This document shows, piece by piece, positions 34,371-49,830 of a stretch of 64,000 nt of DNA; within the stretch, counting starts at the first letter, position 1; every line of letters starts with the position of its first letter. Below the pieces are notes generated by a model. That model ran no database searches. It was not told the DNA's origin and worked only from the letters and a program-made list of their open reading frames with translations. A program made the translations under genes and the position numbers. This DNA comes from Ancylobacter oerskovii (lineage in GTDB: Bacteria > Pseudomonadota > Alphaproteobacteria > Rhizobiales > Xanthobacteraceae), in NCBI RefSeq assembly GCF_018390555.1, contig NZ_JAHBGB010000023.1, forward strand, positions 62,001-126,000, in the 5' to 3' direction.

Positions 34371-35399
34371 ATGAGGACGCTCATCGACCGGCGCGGGTTC
34401 ACCCTCGCGCTCGGCCTTCTCGCCGGCGCCGCGGCGCTGCCGGCGGCGGGCCACGCAGACGAGGCGGACATGGCCAAGGCCAAGGCCGAGGGCAAGGTGG
34501 TCTGGTACACCTCGACGCCCATCGAGCAGGCCAACAAGCTCGCCAAGCTGTTCGAGCAGCAGAGCGGCATCAAGGTGGAGCTGTTCCGCTCCGGCGGCTC
34601 GGCGATCCTGCGGCGCTTCAACCAGGAAGCCTCGGCCGGGCGCATCGCCGCCGACGTGCTCACCACCTCCGACCCCGCCGCCTCCAACATGATGGCGGAG
34701 CAGGGCCTGTTCGTGGCGTTCAAGCCGAAGGATTTCGACAAGATCCCGGAGACGGCGAAGGACAAGGACGGCAACTGGATCGGCCAGCGGCTGAACCTGA
34801 TCACCATCTACATGCGCGGCGACAAGGTGCCGGAGGCCGAGCGGCCGAAGAAATGGACCGACCTCACCGCCAAGACCTTCGACAAGAAGCTGGTGATGAC
34901 CGATCCGTCCTTCACCTCGCTGCAATTGTCGGTGGTCGGCACGCTGTCGGAGAAGCTCGGCTGGGACTATTACAAGCAGCTCGCCGGCAATGACGTGATG
35001 GTGGTGCAGGGCAACCAGCAGGTCTCCGACAACCTCAAGCGCGGCGAGCGGCTGATCGCGGTGGGGGCGCTGGATTCCTACGCGGCGGAAGACCGTGCCA
35101 GCGGCCACGACATCGTCACCGTCTATCCCGCCGACGGCACCTTCGTCATTCCCTCGCCCACCGCGGTGGTGAAGGGCGGGCCGAATCCCGAGGCGGCCAA
35201 GGCCTTCGCCGCCTTCATGATCAGCGAGGCGGCGCAGAAGATCTTCCCGGCGGACGGCGGCTATGCGGCGCGCAGCGACGTCGATCCGCCGGCCGGCAGC
35301 CCGAAAGTCTCGGACCTCGTCATCATCCCCGTCGACTATGCGGCGCTGGAGAAGAAGGCGGCCGAGGTGAAGGACGAGTTCAACGCCATCTTCCGCTGA
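34371..35399 (+). CDS. Periplasmic solute-binding protein (FbpA-like)
   Basis: A 342-residue binding protein of the type-2 FbpA/Afu family. The signal peptide starts MRTLIDRRGFTLALG, with Arg-Arg before the hydrophobic core (Tat-like), and cleavage is expected near GHADEAD, about residue 27. The mature protein shows GKVVWYTSTPIEQA, FRSGGSAIL and NPEAAKAFAAFMIS. The iron-ligand tyrosine pair of FbpA is not evident, supporting an organic ligand. AGGAGG precedes the ATG. Last gene of the operon. Confidence 0.93.
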   Translation: MRTLIDRRGFTLALGLLAGAAALPAAGHADEADMAKAKAEGKVVWYTSTPIEQANKLAKLFEQQSGIKVELFRSGGSAILRRFNQEASAGRIAADVLTTSDPAASNMMAEQGLFVAFKPKDFDKIPETAKDKDGNWIGQRLNLITIYMRGDKVPEAERPKKWTDLTAKTFDKKLVMTDPSFTSLQLSVVGTLSEKLGWDYYKQLAGNDVMVVQGNQQVSDNLKRGERLIAVGALDSYAAEDRASGHDIVTVYPADGTFVIPSPTAVVKGGPNPEAAKAFAAFMISEAAQKIFPADGGYAARSDVDPPAGSPKVSDLVIIPVDYAALEKKAAEVKDEFNAIFR

Positions 35400-35414
35400 G
35401 AGGCGGTAAGCGAC

Positions 35415-35445
35415 GCGGCGGCGGCGGGCGCGGGCCTGCCGCCGC
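35415..35445. terminator. Hairpin between convergent operons
   Basis: GCGGCGGC and GCCGCCGC form an 8-bp stem with a 15-base loop in the 53-base gap between the binding-protein gene and the methyltransferase gene. No T-tract is present on either strand, so strength is uncertain. Confidence 0.4.
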
Positions 35446-35452
35446 TTCGCGT

Positions 35453-36106
35453 TCAGCGCGGATCGGCGAGCGCCGGCCGCAGCGCCGTCGCCAGCGCCCG
35501 GCGGTTGAGGCGCGGCGCGGCGCGCAGGACCGCCAGCGTCTCCGCCCGCTCCAGCACCGCGGCGAAGCGCAGCACGGGGTGATATTCCGGCCGGTTCCAG
35601 AAATCATGCACCGCCACCGTCACGCCCGGCGGCCCGAACAGCAGCGCGGCGAGGATCGAGGCGACGCGGAACCGCCCGTCGACGAAGACGAGATCGGGCG
35701 CGAAGTCCGGCGCCTGCACCCAGGGCGCCGGCGCATAGGCGGGCCAGCGGCCCTTCAGGCTCTTGTCCTTGGGCTTGCCCCAGTTCTTCACCGGGCCGAG
35801 ATCGACATGGATGAAGGCGAGGCGTCCCTCGGCCTCGGCCTCGGCGAGCGCCGGCACCAGGCGCAGCCGGGCGATCCAGGCCGGGTCGGAATCGACGCTG
35901 AGGATGCGCGCCGCGCCGGCCCGCACGAATTCCCCGGTCGAATGGCCGCAGCCATATTCGATGATGCCGCGCGCCGCCCGCGCATGGCGCATGAGCAGGT
36001 CGAGTTCGGCCGGGCTCAGCGTCGGCCCGAGCGTCGGCGCGGCCGCCTCCGTCCCGACGGCGGCGGTCGCTTCATGCTCGTGCGGCGATTGGTTCGGCAG
36101 GTTCAT
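35453..36106 (-). CDS. Class I SAM-dependent methyltransferase-like protein
   Basis: A 217-residue protein with a Rossmann-like SAM motif IIEYGCGHSTGEF near residue 48 and the acidic strand LSVDSDPAWI. Later PDLVFVDGRFR fits a methyltransferase-fold strand with a conserved Asp. The substrate is unknown. It follows aguA by 64 bases in the same direction, but a link to putrescine synthesis is not evident. Confidence 0.75.
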   Translation of the reverse strand: MNLPNQSPHEHEATAAVGTEAAAPTLGPTLSPAELDLLMRHARAARGIIEYGCGHSTGEFVRAGAARILSVDSDPAWIARLRLVPALAEAEAEGRLAFIHVDLGPVKNWGKPKDKSLKGRWPAYAPAPWVQAPDFAPDLVFVDGRFRVASILAALLFGPPGVTVAVHDFWNRPEYHPVLRFAAVLERAETLAVLRAAPRLNRRALATALRPALADPR

Positions 36107-36170
36107 CGCTCTCTCTCGGCGGGCGCACGCTAGCCGCCGGCCCGCCCGAGGGGAAGCCGGCATTTGCCGA

Positions 36171-37259
36171 TCAGCCCGGCATTCCCGCCGGCTGCTGCTG
36201 GGTGATGCAATGGATGTTGCCGCCGCCGAGCAGGATCTCGCGCGTCGGCAGGCCCACCACCTCCCGGCCGGGGAACAGCCGGCCGAGGATCGACGCCGCC
36301 TCCTCGTCATGGGCGGGGTCGAGGCGCGGCATCAGCACGAAGCCGTTGCCGACATAGAAATTCACATAGGAACCGCCGAGCCGCTCGCCCACCAGCCGGC
36401 TCATCGTGCCGCCGGAGGCGAGGTCGATCGCCTCCTCCGGCGTGCGATGCAGCGGGCCGGGTAGTGGCAGCTTCACCACTTCGAGGGCGCGGCCCCTGGC
36501 GTCGCGGGCCCGGCTCAGCCGGTCGAGGGCGTCGCGGGAGATGGCGTGCTGCGGATCGGCCGGGTCGTCGCACCAGGTCAGCGCCACCACGCCCGGCCGC
36601 ACGAAACAGGCGATGTTGTCGATATGGCCGGAGGTCTCGTCGTCGACGAGGCCGGCGCCGAGCCAGATGATGCTGGAGACGCCGAGATGGTCCTTCAGAT
36701 GCTGCTCGATCTCCTCGCGGGTGAGCGAGGGATTGCGGTTGGGGTTGAGCAGGCATTCCTCGGTGGTGAGCAGCGTGCCCTCGCCGTCGACATGGATCGA
36801 GCCGCCTTCCAGCACCAGCGGCGCGGCGTAGCGCGGCGCGCGCTCGGTCTCCAGCACCTTGGCGGCGATCAGCCGGTCGTTGTCGTAGGGCGAATAGAGC
36901 CCGCCCCAGGCGTTGAACTCCCAGTCGACGCCGCGCAGCCGGCCCTTGGCGTCGGTGACGAAGGTCGGCCCGCTGTCGCGGCACCAGGCGTCGTCATTGG
37001 CCGCCTCGACGAGGCGAATATGGGCGGGAAGCTGGTCGCGGGCATTCTGCCACTCGCCGGCGGAGACCAGCAGGCTCACCGGCTCGAAGCGGGCGATGGC
37101 GGTGGCGACCGCGGCGAAGGCCGCCTGCCCCGGCACCGCGCCTTCGCGCCAATTGTCCGGCCGCTCCGGCCAGATCATCCAGGTGCCGGCATGCGGCTCC
37201 CATTCCGCCGGCATGCGGAAGCCGTCGGCGGCGGGAGAGGTGAGGAGCGTCTCGGTCAT
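36171..37259 (-). CDS. aguA: Agmatine deiminase
   Basis: Converts agmatine to N-carbamoylputrescine and ammonia. The 362-residue protein has the family marks [42 protein letters not shown] and the catalytic Cys in GGGNIHCIT near the C-terminus. It follows aguB by 61 bases on the minus strand, and together they complete the arginine-decarboxylase route to putrescine. No arginine decarboxylase is in the window. Confidence 0.96.
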   Translation of the reverse strand: MTETLLTSPAADGFRMPAEWEPHAGTWMIWPERPDNWREGAVPGQAAFAAVATAIARFEPVSLLVSAGEWQNARDQLPAHIRLVEAANDDAWCRDSGPTFVTDAKGRLRGVDWEFNAWGGLYSPYDNDRLIAAKVLETERAPRYAAPLVLEGGSIHVDGEGTLLTTEECLLNPNRNPSLTREEIEQHLKDHLGVSSIIWLGAGLVDDETSGHIDNIACFVRPGVVALTWCDDPADPQHAISRDALDRLSRARDARGRALEVVKLPLPGPLHRTPEEAIDLASGGTMSRLVGERLGGSYVNFYVGNGFVLMPRLDPAHDEEAASILGRLFPGREVVGLPTREILLGGGNIHCITQQQPAGMPG

Positions 37260-37320
37260 GCGCGGCTCATGGAAAGCGGAAGGGCGGCGGAAGGGAGGGG
37301 CGAGGGAGCGGGAGGCCCGT

Positions 37321-38211
37321 TCAGCGGCTCACGGTAGGGGTGGTCTTGCCGTCGAGGGTGAGGATCGGCGCATAGAGCTCCGGCCGGCGGTCGCGAAACA
37401 CGCCCCAGGAGCGGCGCTGATGCGCGATGGCGTCGAGGTCGAAGCTCGCCAGCAGCACCGTCTCGTCGGTGCGGTCGGCTTCCGCCACCTTCTCGCCGGT
37501 CGGTCCGGCGATGAAGGAGGAGCCGTAGAAGGTGATCTGCGTGCCGTTGCGCCCCGGCTCGGTGCCGATGCGGTTGGAGGCGAGCAGCGGCATCAGGTTG
37601 GCGCCGGCATGGCCCTGCATCACCCGCTGCCAGTGGGCGGCGGAATCGAGGCCGGGATCGTGCGGCTCGGAGCCGATGGCGGTCGGGTAGAGCAGCACCT
37701 CGGCGCCCATCAGCGCCATCGTCCGCGCCGATTCCGGGAACCACTGGTCCCAGCAGATGCCGACCCCGATGCGCCCGGCGGCGGTGTCCCACACCTTGAA
37801 GCCGGTATCGCCGGGCGAGAAATAGAACTTCTCGGTGTAGCCCGGCCCGTCGGGAATGTGGCTCTTGCGGTAGACGCCCATCACCGTGCCGTCGGCGTCG
37901 ATCATGGCGAGGCTGTTATAGGCGGCCGGCCCGGCGCGCTCGAAGAAGGAGAGCGGCAGCACCACGCCGAGCTCGGCGGCCAGCTTGGCGAAATGCGCGA
38001 TCAGCTTGTTGCCCTCGAAGGGGGCGGCGAGGTCGAGGAATTCGTGCAGCTGGTCCTGGCAGAAATAGGGGGTCTCGAACAGCTCCTGCAGCAGGATCAG
38101 CTGCGCCCCTCCGGCCGCCGCCTCGCGCACCAGCCGCTCGGCGCGGGCGATATTGCCGGGGATATCCCAGTCGCAGCGCATCTGGGTGGCGGCGAGGGTA
38201 AGAACACGCAT
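37321..38211 (-). CDS. aguB: N-carbamoylputrescine amidase
   Basis: Nitrilase-superfamily enzyme of 296 residues that turns N-carbamoylputrescine into putrescine. The triad is visible: Glu in [11 protein letters not shown], Lys in [10 protein letters not shown] and Cys in [15 protein letters not shown] lies upstream of the ATG. It is upstream of aguA in the same transcription direction. Confidence 0.96.
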   Translation of the reverse strand: MRVLTLAATQMRCDWDIPGNIARAERLVREAAAGGAQLILLQELFETPYFCQDQLHEFLDLAAPFEGNKLIAHFAKLAAELGVVLPLSFFERAGPAAYNSLAMIDADGTVMGVYRKSHIPDGPGYTEKFYFSPGDTGFKVWDTAAGRIGVGICWDQWFPESARTMALMGAEVLLYPTAIGSEPHDPGLDSAAHWQRVMQGHAGANLMPLLASNRIGTEPGRNGTQITFYGSSFIAGPTGEKVAEADRTDETVLLASFDLDAIAHQRRSWGVFRDRRPELYAPILTLDGKTTPTVSR

Positions 38212-38248
38212 GGGGAGCTCCGGGAGCGCGAGACCGATTCGGGCCGGT

Positions 38249-38701
38249 TCAGTTGACCGCCCGCAGGGGCTTTTCCAACACTGCGAGCACGCGGGCAAGT
38301 TCGTGCCCGCGCTTCAGGATGAGCCCGGTCTGCGACACCACCGTGTAGGCGCCCTGGCGCTTGGCGAGGCGGGGGTCCTTCTCCACCCGGTAGATCGGCA
38401 CCTCGGTGGCGCGGCGGAAGATCGAGAACACCGCCCGCTCGCGGGTGAAGGCGATGGCGTAGTCGCGCCATTCGCCCAGCGCCACCATGCGGCCGTAGAG
38501 GCCGAGGATGCGGTCGAGCTCCTGTCGATCGAAGGTGACGACGTCGTTTTTCTGGCCGGTCTTCTCGCCGCCGCGCGCCGCGGCGGCCAATCCTATGGGC
38601 TCGATATCCGCCACGCGGACCTCCCGGAACCTGCGCCCGCGCGGCTCGCCCGGGCTGCCGCCGGGCTGCGATCGGAGCGTGCGATCGGATCCCGGCATCA
38701 T
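38249..38701 (-). CDS. DUF2794 protein
   Basis: About 150 residues from this ATG; GTG 38737 is an alternative start. The conserved core VVTFDRQELDRILGLYG, GEWRDYAI and AVFSIFRRATEVPIYR, ending GLILKRGHELARVL, is diagnostic of DUF2794, a family widespread in alphaproteobacteria without known function. The N-terminal 55 residues are low-complexity. It lies 37 bases upstream of aguB in the same direction and may be co-transcribed with it. Confidence 0.85.
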   Translation of the reverse strand: MMPGSDRTLRSQPGGSPGEPRGRRFREVRVADIEPIGLAAAARGGEKTGQKNDVVTFDRQELDRILGLYGRMVALGEWRDYAIAFTRERAVFSIFRRATEVPIYRVEKDPRLAKRQGAYTVVSQTGLILKRGHELARVLAVLEKPLRAVN

Positions 38702-38737
38702 CGATCTGTCATGATCGCCCCGCCGGCCGGCCGCCAC

Positions 38738-39076
38738 AAGCCCCCTCCGGGCCGGCCCCCGCGCCGGTGGGCGCGGAAAGCGCGGGGCCGCGGGCTTCGG
38801 CCACCCCTCACGGCCTCGTCAACCATGGACACAGCCTTGCCAAGATTCGGCCTTTCGGCTGCCAAGCGCGGGGTGGATAAGATTAACCATAGCGTCAGGC
38901 CGATCCGCGAAGCGCATCGGTTTCCCAGCCCCCCAGCCCCCCGCGGCGTCGCGTGGACCGTGCCTGGCGCTACTCAGGTTCAATCCCCAACGAACTGATC
39001 GAGGTCGGCCGCAACGCCGGCCTTTCTTTTTGCCGCCCGGCTGGTTGCCCCTCCTGCCCTCGCCGCGCGACGCGGC
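38738..39076. other. Gene-free region with an orphan plus-strand terminator
   Basis: No protein gene is supported. It holds a hairpin near 38900-38922 (CCGAT/ATCGG arms) and a good intrinsic terminator at 39003-39031 oriented rightward, although both flanking genes are leftward. A rightward small RNA of roughly 100-200 bases is possible. Confidence 0.45.
39003..39031 (+). terminator. Orphan intrinsic terminator
   Basis: GGTCGGC and GCCGGCC form a 7-bp stem (one G-U pair) with a 6-base loop, followed by TTTCTTTTT. It points rightward and no plus-strand gene precedes it for 3.6 kb. Confidence 0.75.
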
Positions 39077-39922
39077 TCAGGGGATCGGCTGCAGCGCCGC
39101 CCCGAGGATCGGGCCGGGGGCGCCGGCCGAGCCGGCTTGCACGAGCACCGCGAGCGCGTCGACATCGAGGTCGCCCGGCCGGCGCAGCGGCGCCTCGAAG
39201 CTGGCGGCGCTGCCGTTCCAGTCGCCCAGCTTCACCCAGCCGCGCACCACATTGTGGTAGGTGATCTCGGCACCCTCGTTCTCGCCGCGGCCGATGACCA
39301 CCTTGGCCTTGCTCGCCACCGGGCACAGCCAGACCTCGCCGCTGCCGGTGCCCGGCCCGACCGCGACATGCAGCTTGCCGCCCTGGGTGGACAGCGTCAC
39401 CGGCAGGTCGGGGGCACGGGAGGTGGCGAGCGTCTGCTCCAGCGCCGAGCGGTCATTGGCCACCGCCATGGCGGTGCCGTTCACCACCGCCTGCGGGGTG
39501 AACATCTTGGAATCGCCGCGCAGCTTGGCATAGGCCTTCTGGCGCGAGGTGTGGCCGTGCTTGGCCAGCGTGTCCTTCCAGCCGAGATAGTCCCAGTAGT
39601 CGACGGCGAGGGTGAGCGCGATCACGTCCGGCCGCTCGGCGACCTCGGCCAGCAGCTTGTCCGCCGGCGGGCAGGCGGAGCAGCCCTGGCTGGTGAACAA
39701 TTCGATCACCGCCCGCGGCTTGGTCACGGCGTGGAGCGTGCCGGCATTCGCCTCCTGCGCCCGGGCCGGGGCGATCATGGCGGAGAGCATGCCGATGAAG
39801 CCCAGCCCCGCAATCCCCATCCCGGCGATCCTCAGCGCCGCGAGGCACGTCACCAGCCCCGGCAGGCGGGGGAGGACGGCTCGGGGGAGGCGGCCGGCAG
39901 GACCGGACAGGGGCAGCGACAT
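39077..39922 (-). CDS. DUF1223 thioredoxin-fold exported protein
   Basis: A 281-residue protein. A long hydrophobic N-terminal segment ends with APARAQEA (signal peptide, cleavage near residue 57). The mature part opens with AVIELFTSQGCSACPPADKLL, the CxxC-bearing DUF1223 signature with a thioredoxin-like fold, then YWDYLGWKD and TPQAVVNG. The family role is unknown, although a redox function is plausible. The leader is unusually long, so the true start could be the internal ATG near residue 35. Confidence 0.85.
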   Translation of the reverse strand: MSLPLSGPAGRLPRAVLPRLPGLVTCLAALRIAGMGIAGLGFIGMLSAMIAPARAQEANAGTLHAVTKPRAVIELFTSQGCSACPPADKLLAEVAERPDVIALTLAVDYWDYLGWKDTLAKHGHTSRQKAYAKLRGDSKMFTPQAVVNGTAMAVANDRSALEQTLATSRAPDLPVTLSTQGGKLHVAVGPGTGSGEVWLCPVASKAKVVIGRGENEGAEITYHNVVRGWVKLGDWNGSAASFEAPLRRPGDLDVDALAVLVQAGSAGAPGPILGAALQPIP

Positions 39923-40185
39923 CGGGACGGCAATTCCTCATCTGCGTCCCGTGGCAGTCGGGGACCGGTTAGGCTTTAGGACGCGCGGCCGCCCGCGGCC
40001 AGTCACATTGGAGTGTCGCCCGCGCACGGAAGGGTGAAGTTGCCGCCGGGCGACAGGTGGCGGCGCCGGCGCGGCCCCGGCGCGGGCCTGGCGGCGCACC
40101 GGGCGCCGCAACCGCCGGCCCGAAACGCCGGCGGCGCGAGGGGACAGGCCCTTCGCGCCGCCGTTTCATGTGAATCAGGCCGTGC
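39923..40185. other. Gap between DUF1223 and acnA
   Basis: 263 bases without a supported gene. It contains the strong hairpin at 40129-40163 that probably ends acnA transcription. A TTTCATGTGAA sequence near 40164 only superficially resembles parS. Confidence 0.5.
40129..40163 (-). terminator. Likely acnA terminator
   Basis: CGGCGGCGCGA (40129-40139) pairs perfectly with TCGCGCCGCCG (40153-40163), extended inward by GGGG/CCCT pairs to about 15 bp with a 5-base loop. On the minus strand it is followed by GCGTTTCG, a short T-run. It lies 23 bases after the acnA stop. Confidence 0.6.
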
Positions 40186-42870
<2,685 letters not shown>

Positions 42871-43091
42871 GGCAGACGCATCCTAGGTGAGAGTGGCCTC
42901 GACACGCTCGTTGGAGCCCTTGGACAGGAAGCGGTGGCGCGGGCTATAGCTCGCGCGGCTGGCCTCAAGGCCACGGCGCATCGTTCGGTTTTCTATATAG
43001 AGCGATTTCAAACGACGATCCTAGGGGTCTGACGGGGTGCAGCGGAAATTTGTGCAATGCGGGGGCGCCGCGGTCGCCGCGGGGAGCGCCG

Positions 43092-43745
43092 ATGCGGCTG
43101 GCCGTTAGGGAACTCACCTGCCGGCGCGGCGCGCGCGAACTGTTCCGCGGCCTCGCTTTCACGGTCGAGGCCGGGCGGGCGCTGGTCGTCACCGGCCCCA
43201 ACGGCGCCGGCAAATCCTCGCTGCTAAGACTTTTGGCGGGGCTGGCCTCGCCGGTAGCCGGATCCGTGCGGCTGGAGGGGGCGCCGGAGCCGGACGCCTA
43301 CCGTGAGCAGGTGCATTATCTCGGCCATCTCGACGCCCACAAGCTCTCCCTTTCCGCCGCCGACAACCTCGCCTTCTGGCGCGACATGCTCGGCGGCGTC
43401 GACCGGGGCTCGGCGCTGGAGGTCGAGGAGGCGCTGGACGAGGTCGGGCTCGCCGGGCTGGGCGCCCTGCCGGTGGCGGTGCTGTCGGCCGGCCAGAAGC
43501 GGCGCCTCGCCCTCGCCCGGCTGCTGGTGGCGGAGCGCCCGCTCTGGATCCTCGACGAGCCGACCACGGCGCTCGACGCGCGGGCGCAGGCGCTGTTCGC
43601 CTCGCACGCACGCGCGCATGTCGAAAAGGGTGGCCTGCTCGTCGCCGCCACCCATGCGCCGCTCGATCTCGGGCCGTGCGAATCGCTGGAGATCGGCCGC
43701 CACGCGGCGCGCACGGCCTCCGACGCCGGGGGGGCGCCGCGATGA
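43092..43745 (+). CDS. ccmA: Haem-exporter ATPase CcmA
   Basis: ATP-binding subunit of the CcmABCD complex for cytochrome c maturation, 217 residues. Walker A is GPNGAGKSS near residue 41, the signature is VLSAGQKRRLALARL and Walker B is LWILDEP. HYLGHLDAHKLSLSA is typical of CcmA. GGGGAG precedes the ATG. It overlaps ccmB by an ATGA. Confidence 0.95.
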   Translation: MRLAVRELTCRRGARELFRGLAFTVEAGRALVVTGPNGAGKSSLLRLLAGLASPVAGSVRLEGAPEPDAYREQVHYLGHLDAHKLSLSAADNLAFWRDMLGGVDRGSALEVEEALDEVGLAGLGALPVAVLSAGQKRRLALARLLVAERPLWILDEPTTALDARAQALFASHARAHVEKGGLLVAATHAPLDLGPCESLEIGRHAARTASDAGGAPR

Positions 43746-44413
43746 TCCGCGCCTTCCTCGCGCTCCTGCGCCGCGACCTCGCTCTGGCGCTGAAGGCCGG
43801 CGGCGGCGCCGGGCTCGGTGTGGTGTTCTTCCTCGCCGTGGTGGTGGTGACACCCTTCGCCATCGGGCCGGACCTCAATCTGCTGGCCCGCATCGGTCCG
43901 GCGATCCTGTGGATCGGCGCGCTGCTCGCCTCGCTGATCGGGCTCGACCGGCTGTTCGCCGCCGATGCCGAGGACGGTTCGCTCGACCTGATGTTCATGA
44001 GCGAGCTGCCGGTCGAGCTGGCGGCGGCGGCCAAGGGCCTCGCCCATTGGCTGGCCACCGGCCTGCCGCTGGTGGTGGCGGCGCCCGTGCTGTCGCTGCT
44101 GCTCAATCTCGAGCCGGCGGCGATCGGCGCCCTGTGCCTGACGCTGCTGGTCGGCACGCCGGCCATCACCTTCCTCGGGCTGGTCGGGGCCGCTTTCGCG
44201 GCGGCGTTCCGGCGCGGCGGGCTCTTGGTGGCGGTGCTGGTGATGCCGCTCACCATCCCGGTGCTGATCTTCGGCGTGGCGGCGACCGGGGCGGCGATCG
44301 GCGGCACGGTGCCGTTCGGCGCGCCGTTCCGCATCCTCGCCGGCCTGTCGCTCGGGGCGCTGGTGCTCGGCCCGGTGGCCGCCGCCGCCGCGCTGCGCGC
44401 CACGCGGGAATGA
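43742..44413 (+). CDS. ccmB: Haem-exporter membrane protein CcmB
   Basis: A 223-residue inner-membrane protein with about six helices. Family marks are FLALLRRDLALALK, LGVVFFLAVVVV.PFAIGPD and LLASLIGLDRLFAAD. It works with CcmA, CcmC and CcmD in releasing haem-loaded CcmE. The start overlaps the ccmA stop (ATGA), indicating translational coupling. ccmC and ccmD, usually next, are absent here; the atp operon follows instead. Confidence 0.95.
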   Translation: MIRAFLALLRRDLALALKAGGGAGLGVVFFLAVVVVTPFAIGPDLNLLARIGPAILWIGALLASLIGLDRLFAADAEDGSLDLMFMSELPVELAAAAKGLAHWLATGLPLVVAAPVLSLLLNLEPAAIGALCLTLLVGTPAITFLGLVGAAFAAAFRRGGLLVAVLVMPLTIPVLIFGVAATGAAIGGTVPFGAPFRILAGLSLGALVLGPVAAAAALRATRE

Positions 44414-44741
44414 AAAATATTTCCATTCCGCGAATCGGCGGCTCTGGCATACCAGGTGCTGCAATGCGCCGCAGGTGGCGGCAAGCCGTTGAAACGCCGC
44501 CTGGAACCTCGGCAAGGCCTTCGAAGCGCGTGCCAATGGCGCGCTACGTCATTTGGCGGTTCGAATCCATGCTTTCACCGTGTTGCAGCACGGGAAGAGG
44601 CGTGTTAGGGAACCGCCCGACCTGATTGGGGGGCCCGCTCGGTCGGCCTTCCTTTTTCAGTTCAAAACCCTTGTAAAACCGGGTTCGTCCCCAGCCTCTC
44701 CCGGCTGAGGCGGACAACCCGAGAAGCCCGAGAGAGGCACG
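44414..44741. other. ccmB-atpH intergenic region
   Basis: 328 bases without a supported gene. It includes the ccmAB terminator (44617-44658) and, after it, the atp leader ending in GAGAGAGG before the atpH GTG. No clear -35/-10 pair was seen, although AT-rich TTCAAAACCCTTGTAAAA at 44661-44678 could be promoter DNA. Confidence 0.55.
44617..44658 (+). terminator. Probable ccmAB terminator
   Basis: CCGACC (44617-44622) and GGTCGG (44641-44646) form a 6-bp stem with a long 18-base loop, followed by CCTTCCTTTTTC. It separates ccmAB from the atp operon. Confidence 0.6.
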
Positions 44742-46827
<2,086 letters not shown>

Positions 46828-46866
46828 CCGGGCGGACGGGTATCGGGGCACGGGAGCCGAGGGTAG

Positions 46867-49205
<2,339 letters not shown>

Positions 49206-49242
49206 GGCTCTGCCGCGTGCGGCTTGGCGGCGTGATCCGGCG

Positions 49243-49265
49243 CCGGCCCTCCCTGCGGGGGCCGG
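49243..49265 (+). other. Hairpin between atpD and atpC
   Basis: CCGGCCC and GGGCCGG form a 7-bp stem around a 9-base loop in the 124-base atpD-atpC gap. No T-tract follows. It may stabilise or segment the mRNA. Confidence 0.45.
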
Positions 49266-49329
49266 TCGTCACCGTGCCGCGGCGTAGCGACTAGTTGCTT
49301 GGCTGCCCCGACGGGGCGCTGGAGGAATC

Positions 49330-49746
49330 ATGGCCAATTTCCCGTTCGAACTCGTCTCGCCGGAAAAGCTCGTCTATTCGGGCTCGGTGACCGAGGTGGT
49401 CGTTCCGGGCGCCGAAGGCGAGTTCGGCGTGCTCGCCGGCCATGCGCCCTTCGTTTCGGTGATCAAGCCCGGCGTGCTGATCATCAAGGGCGACGGCAAG
49501 GTGCAGAAGCTGTTCGTGCGCGGCGGTTTCGCCGAGGCGGGCCCGCAGGGGCTCACCGTGCTCGCCGAGACGGCGGTGCCGCTGGCCGAGCTGGGCCCGG
49601 GCAAGCTGGCGCAGATGATCAAGGACGCGCAGGAAGACGTCGAGGACGCCAAGGACGACGCCACCCGTCTCAAGCGCCAGACCGTGCTCGACGCGCTGAA
49701 GACCACCGCCGCCGCCATAGAGGCCGACGGGCGCACCGCGCATTGA
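49330..49746 (+). CDS. atpC: ATP synthase F1 epsilon subunit
   Basis: A 138-residue subunit. The N-terminal beta-sandwich (FELVSPEKLVYSG, VVVPGAEGEFGVLAGHAPFVS) is followed by a short C-terminal helical part. It couples F1 to the c-ring and restrains ATP hydrolysis. GGAGG precedes the ATG. Last gene of the operon, ended by a good terminator. Confidence 0.97.
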   Translation: MANFPFELVSPEKLVYSGSVTEVVVPGAEGEFGVLAGHAPFVSVIKPGVLIIKGDGKVQKLFVRGGFAEAGPQGLTVLAETAVPLAELGPGKLAQMIKDAQEDVEDAKDDATRLKRQTVLDALKTTAAAIEADGRTAH

Positions 49747-49786
49747 TCGGGGCCCGCGCGGCGGGCCGCTGAAGCAAGACGAAACG

Positions 49787-49811
49787 AGGCCGTCTCCGAG
49801 GCGGCCTTTTT
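49787..49811 (+). terminator. atp operon terminator
   Basis: AGGCCG and CGGCCT form the stem around a 9-base loop, followed directly by TTTTT. It lies 40 bases after the atpC stop and just before the tenA start region. Confidence 0.85.
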
Positions 49812-49830
49812 CATGTCCGGGAGATCCGCG

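Noticed and set aside
38983-38996. tRNA T-arm-like GGTTCAATCCCC near the orphan terminator
   Set aside because: The flanking bases do not form a T-stem, acceptor stem or anticodon arm on either strand.
40164-40177. Fourth parS site after acnA
   Set aside because: TTTCATGTGAATCA breaks the CACGTG core and is 37 kb from parAB.
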